DNA of 56,911 nt. Origin: Blautia sp. AF19-10LB (GTDB lineage Bacteria > Bacillota > Clostridia > Lachnospirales > Lachnospiraceae). The DNA lies in assembly GCF_003461245.1 (NCBI RefSeq), contig NZ_QTWS01000027.1, positions 1-56,911 of the forward strand. Direction: 5' to 3'. The position numbers and the translations under genes were made by a program. Shown piece after piece: positions 53,654-56,911 of the stretch. A model generated the notes under the pieces. It searched no databases and was not told the DNA's origin. It saw only the letters and a program-made list of their open reading frames with translations. How positions within the stretch are numbered: the first letter of the stretch is position 1; the number at the start of each line of letters is the position of its first letter.

Positions 53654-54823
53654 ATGATCACGTTTTTGGCATCACTTTTTATTAAGGACAGGCGGAATTA
53701 TGATTCACCGGCGGTCCGTCAGGCATATGGAGTTTTGAGCGGGGCAGTGGGAATCGGACTGAATATCCTGCTGTTTCTTGGAAAATGGATCGCAGGAACG
53801 CTCAGCGGATCGATCGCGATCACGGCGGATGCATTTAACAACCTGTCCGATGCGGGTTCATCAATCATCACATTGATCGGATTCCGGCTTTCCGGTCAGG
53901 CACCGGACCCGGAGCATCCGTTTGGACATGGAAGGATGGAGTATATTTCGGGGCTGCTGGTCTCTGTTGCGATCCTGGTTATGGGATTTGAGCTGATCTG
54001 GTCATCGTTCGGGAAACTGCGTGATCCGGAACCGATCGAGAGCAGTGCATTGGTCTTGGGAATCCTGCTTGCGTCAATCCTTGTGAAAGTCTATATGTTT
54101 TATTACAATCGTTCCCTGAGCAAAAAGCTTGACAGTGCAGCGATGAAAGCGACATCAGTGGACAGTTTGAGCGATACTGTTGCGACGACACTGGTTCTGA
54201 TCGCAACCGTGATCAGTAAATATACAGGACTGATCCTGGATGGATGGTTTGGCATCCTGGTCGGGATCTTTATCGTTTATACAGGTGGTTCTACACTGAA
54301 AGAAACCATAGACCTTCTTATTGGACAGCCGCCGAAGAAGGAGTTTATTGATGAGATCCGGGAGATTGTTCTGGGACATTCACTGGTCTATGGGGTGCAC
54401 GATCTGATCGTCCATGATTATGGTCCGGGACGAAGAATGATCTCGCTCCACGCGGAGGTTGCTGTGGATGGGGATATCCAGGACATCCACGAGCAGATCG
54501 ACCATATCGAACATGAACTTCAGGAAAAGCTGAACTGTTCCGCAACGATCCACATGGACCCGATCGTGACAGACGATAAGGAAGTTCTGGAAATGAAGGC
54601 GAAGGTGGAGGCGATGGTACAGTCTCTGGATGAAGCCTTCAGCATGCACGACTTCCGTATGGTCAAGGGTCCTACCAGAACCAACCTGATCTTCGATGTG
54701 GAAGTGCCGAGAAAAACTTCCCTGACCGACAATGAGATCATGAACCGTCTGAAAGAACAGGTACATGGCCTGCCGGGAAGTAAATATTTTGCGGTGATAC
54801 AGATCGATCATGAGTATTATTAA
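53654..54823 (+). CDS. Cation diffusion facilitator family metal exporter
   Basis: The 389-residue protein has six membrane helices with the metal site in helices II and V (ADAFNNLSDAGSS; VDSLSDTVATT), the HPFGHGRMEY loop, and the ferredoxin-like cytoplasmic domain (HDLIVHDYGPGRRMISLHAEV). About 80 further residues at the C-terminus (from DKEVLEMKAKVEAMVQ) seem to form an extra domain. It exports zinc, iron or manganese. GGGAGGAATAGGA precedes ATG 53654; an in-frame start 15 bp earlier overlaps that site. Confidence 0.9.
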   Translation: MITFLASLFIKDRRNYDSPAVRQAYGVLSGAVGIGLNILLFLGKWIAGTLSGSIAITADAFNNLSDAGSSIITLIGFRLSGQAPDPEHPFGHGRMEYISGLLVSVAILVMGFELIWSSFGKLRDPEPIESSALVLGILLASILVKVYMFYYNRSLSKKLDSAAMKATSVDSLSDTVATTLVLIATVISKYTGLILDGWFGILVGIFIVYTGGSTLKETIDLLIGQPPKKEFIDEIREIVLGHSLVYGVHDLIVHDYGPGRRMISLHAEVAVDGDIQDIHEQIDHIEHELQEKLNCSATIHMDPIVTDDKEVLEMKAKVEAMVQSLDEAFSMHDFRMVKGPTRTNLIFDVEVPRKTSLTDNEIMNRLKEQVHGLPGSKYFAVIQIDHEYY

Positions 54824-54879
54824 GTACAGAAAGATAAATGTACAAAATCAAGTACAAAGAAAATACCTGCAAAAAGAAA

Positions 54880-54907
54880 TTGACAGATACAAAAAAATTG
54901 TTATAAT
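54880..54907 (+). promoter_or_regulatory. Promoter of the NCS2 permease
   Basis: TTGACA (54880-54885), a 16-bp spacer and TATAAT (54902-54907), both consensus hexamers. The transcript would start near 54914, giving a leader of about 124 nt. Confidence 0.8.
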
Positions 54908-54949
54908 AAACGCATCGAGAGAAAATTTTGTGCACAAGCTGCATGTATA

Positions 54950-55001
54950 AAGGAAATAGCAGATGACTTCGAAGGCGAAAATACCTGCTGTTTCCTTTTT
55001 T
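54950..55001 (+). promoter_or_regulatory. Leader terminator of the NCS2 permease
   Basis: GGAAATAGCAG (54952-54962) pairs with CTGCTGTTTCC (54985-54995), 11 bp with one G-U pair and a 22-nt loop, followed by six T. It is an intrinsic terminator between promoter and gene, so expression needs read-through. The upstream leader does not match the purine riboswitch, so the signal is unknown. Confidence 0.7.
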
Positions 55002-55037
55002 ATTTGGCTCGGTAAAAAGAGAAAGAGAGGAAAGAAT

Positions 55038-56492
55038 ATGGAAACAAAAGAAAAAAACGTGGCAACGCCATATGATCTTGATGGAAAGCCCCCGCTGAAA
55101 CTGGCGATTCCACTTGGACTGCAGCATGTACTTGCAATGTTTGTCGGCAACCTGACTCCACTTCTGATCATTACAGGAGTGTGCGGCATTGAATCAGGAA
55201 GCAGTATTCAGGTGGCACTCCTTCAGAATGCCATGCTGGTTGCAGGAATCGTAACACTGATCCAGGTATACACGATCGGACCGATCGGCGGAAAACTACC
55301 AATCGTCATGGGAACGAGTTCCGGTTTCATCGGTGTCTGCAGAAGTGTTGCGATCACAATGGGAAGTGGGGTTGCAGGATATGGAGCAGTCCTGGCGGCA
55401 TGTTTTATAGGAGGTCTGTTTGAAACAGTACTTGGTGGATTTCTGAAACCACTCCGCAAATTTTTCCCTGCAGTTGTTACCGGTACAGTGGTACTGTCTA
55501 TTGGACTTTCACTGATCTCTGTTGGTATCGGATCTTTCGGAGGCGGAAGTTCAGCAGCAGATTATGGCTCTCTGGAAAATCTGTTTGTAGGTACTTTTGT
55601 TTTGGTCGTGATCATTGCACTGAAACATGGAACAAAAGGATTTACCAGTTTTTCCTCTATTCTGATCGGTATTATTGCCGGATATATCCTGGTATCGATC
55701 ATGGCAATGATCCTTCCGACAACATTTACCTATGTGGATGAAACGGGTGCCACAGTAGAGGCAACAAAGGCCTGGGTAGTGAACTGGAGCAAGGTGGCAG
55801 ACGCATCCTGGTTTGCGGTTCCGAAGATTATGCCGGTCAAATGGGTATTTGACGCGAAGGCAATCGTTCCGATCTGTATTATGTTTGTAGTTACAGCAGT
55901 AGAAACAGTAGGTGATATTTCCGGTATCACAGAGGGTGGTCTTGGAAGAGAGGCTACGGACAAAGAACTTTCCGGTGGTGTTATGTGTGACGGACTGGGA
56001 TCTTCTTTCGCAGCTTTGTTAGGTGTCCTTCCGAACACATCTTTCAGCCAGAATGTAGGCCTGGTCGCAATGAACAAAGTCGTAAACCGTTACAGCATTG
56101 GAATCGGTGGAATCTTCCTGATCGCATGCGGACTGTTTCCGAAACTTGCAGCACTGATCTCTATCATGCCGCAGAGCGTTCTGGGAGGAGCTGCTGTCAT
56201 GATGTTTTCCTCCATCGTAGTCAGCGGAATCCAGCTTATTACCAAATGGCCTATATCACCGAGAAATGTAACGATCGTTTCGGTTGCGCTTGGCGTTGGA
56301 TACGGGCTCGGTTCCAACTCCGCAGTTCTTGCACAGCTTCCGGAGAGCATCAACCTGATCTTCGGCGGCTCCGGTATTGTTCCGGCAGCGTTATTCGCAA
56401 TCATCCTGAATATCGTTCTTCCGAAGGATGAAAAAACAGAGGTGGAAATGGCAGAGGAGATTCTGGCAGATAAAAAAGCGAAAGAAAAGTAA
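55038..56492 (+). CDS. NCS2-family nucleobase permease (xanthine/uracil type)
   Basis: The 484-residue protein has about 12-14 membrane helices. NCS2 signatures are PLGLQHVLAMFVGNLTPLL (with the QH motif), the central TEGGLGREATDKELSGGVMCDG and NTSFSQNVGLVAMN. This is the xanthine/uric-acid branch rather than the uracil or adenine branch, but substrate prediction is tentative. Start ATG 55038 follows GAGAGGAAAG; the longer frame from 54963 runs through the leader terminator and is rejected. Confidence 0.9.
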   Translation: METKEKNVATPYDLDGKPPLKLAIPLGLQHVLAMFVGNLTPLLIITGVCGIESGSSIQVALLQNAMLVAGIVTLIQVYTIGPIGGKLPIVMGTSSGFIGVCRSVAITMGSGVAGYGAVLAACFIGGLFETVLGGFLKPLRKFFPAVVTGTVVLSIGLSLISVGIGSFGGGSSAADYGSLENLFVGTFVLVVIIALKHGTKGFTSFSSILIGIIAGYILVSIMAMILPTTFTYVDETGATVEATKAWVVNWSKVADASWFAVPKIMPVKWVFDAKAIVPICIMFVVTAVETVGDISGITEGGLGREATDKELSGGVMCDGLGSSFAALLGVLPNTSFSQNVGLVAMNKVVNRYSIGIGGIFLIACGLFPKLAALISIMPQSVLGGAAVMMFSSIVVSGIQLITKWPISPRNVTIVSVALGVGYGLGSNSAVLAQLPESINLIFGGSGIVPAALFAIILNIVLPKDEKTEVEMAEEILADKKAKEK

Positions 56493-56510
56493 GTAAAATA
56501 AGAGAATGAT

Positions 56511-56551
56511 AACAGGCAGGGACGAGTGGAAAAAACTCATTCCTGCCTGTT
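56511..56551 (+). terminator. Hairpin after the NCS2 permease
   Basis: AACAGGCAGG (56511-56520) pairs with CCTGCCTGTT (56542-56551), with an inner GAGT/ACTC helix. No T run follows, so it may work weakly. Confidence 0.6.
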
Positions 56552-56740
56552 GTATATGTAGGAATGATAGTATAAAAGTAGTTCTGATGCCTGCAGGGGC
56601 AGTCTTAGAAGCTTCGTGTCTGAAGCGATTTTTCCAGTAATTACAGTACCGTGAAATCAGAATACAGGGTTTACACGTGTCTTTAAATCACCTATAATGA
56701 AGATATCTGAGAATGATATGTTCTGAAAGGTGGTGAAGGT

Positions 56741-56863
56741 ATGGAGGAATATTATATGCCGACAGGTATATAGTATAAGGACGAATTAAAGAAAGATAAG
56801 ATCAAAGTAGAAGAGCAGATTGAATTACTCAGAAACAAAGAATATGACAGACTTTTAACATAA
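56741..56863 (+). pseudogene. Unidentified small broken reading frame
   Basis: ATG 56741, with GGTGGTG upstream, opens MEEYYMPTGI, then TAG (56771-56773), then in the same frame YKDELKKDKIKVEEQIELL to TAA 56861. The second part looks like a charged coiled coil. Either a point mutation made the stop, or it is a chance frame. No family recognised. Otherwise 56552-56911 holds only the inverted repeat CTACC/GGTAG near 56882 and nothing else I can name. Confidence 0.4.
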
Positions 56864-56911
56864 TATATAACAAGAATTCTCCTACCTCTGCAGGTAGTGA
56901 GATGAATTGTA

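Noticed and set aside
54914..55037. Purine riboswitch before the NCS2 permease
   Set aside because: The conserved three-way junction core sequences of the guanine/adenine aptamer are absent; only a terminator hairpin is seen.
54963..55037. N-terminal extension of the permease from ATG 54963
   Set aside because: It would be translated through the leader terminator and lacks a ribosome site; ATG 55038 has one and fits the family.

Overview
The window looks like a chromosome segment of a gut Firmicute of the family Lachnospiraceae, most likely Blautia or a close relative. This is inferred from strong GGAGG ribosome sites, sigma-A type promoters, the tig-clpP-clpX-lon-engB order, a bile-salt-hydrolase-family enzyme, oleate hydratase, EutS-type microcompartment shell proteins and hybrid-cluster protein. 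There is no rRNA and no tRNA gene that I could see.

Layout. 1-630: the right end of a probable IS200/IS605 element next to an in-frame deletion fusion of a rhamnose-type ABC transporter. 820-4425: an AraC regulator, a convergent three-gene operon with a choloylglycine hydrolase, an ArsC/Spx-like protein and an AlbA_2 fragment. 4619-7203: citrate synthase and TrpS, overlapping by 4 bp. 7271-13138: a complete urease operon (ureABC-I-EFGD) behind a sigma-A promoter and a 17-bp leader terminator. 13236-14682: two permuted BMC shell proteins and a EutP GTPase with no encapsulated enzyme. 14726-15424: two gene remnants (a glycyl-radical C-terminus and a deletion-scarred FUSC protein). 15616-18266: oleate hydratase and a TetR regulator. 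18597-19434: rplM-rpsI.

19505-23080 is the strangest part. Two diverged copies of a purine-rich noncoding module, each holding an exact 53-bp tandem array, flank an IS630 element and a gene with a PD-(D/E)XK-like nuclease domain. 23183-31663 holds ordinary membrane and metabolic genes and a multiply broken aldo/keto reductase. 31801-42160 is housekeeping: DJ-1, trigger factor, ClpP, ClpX, Lon, EngB, the ECF transporter core EcfA1-A2-T and TruA. 42289-49550 is a more AT-rich catabolic island with four esterase-type hydrolases, a GPH sugar symporter, an AraC regulator and a Nif3-like protein, but no glycoside hydrolase. 49640-56492 carries hcp with an FNR-type palindrome, a split ThrE exporter, an NYN-LOTUS protein, a CDF metal exporter and an NCS2 nucleobase permease behind another leader terminator.

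How the parts work together. Urea enters through UreI, is split by UreABC and gives ammonia; UreEFGD load nickel. Protein quality control (tig, clpP, clpX, lon) is clustered as usual. The ECF core powers vitamin or metal uptake with S-components encoded elsewhere. The esterase island probably strips acyl groups from imported or extracellular glycosides. Several junctions show recent loss: deletion fusions, fragments and point-mutated genes lie at the edges of intact operons.
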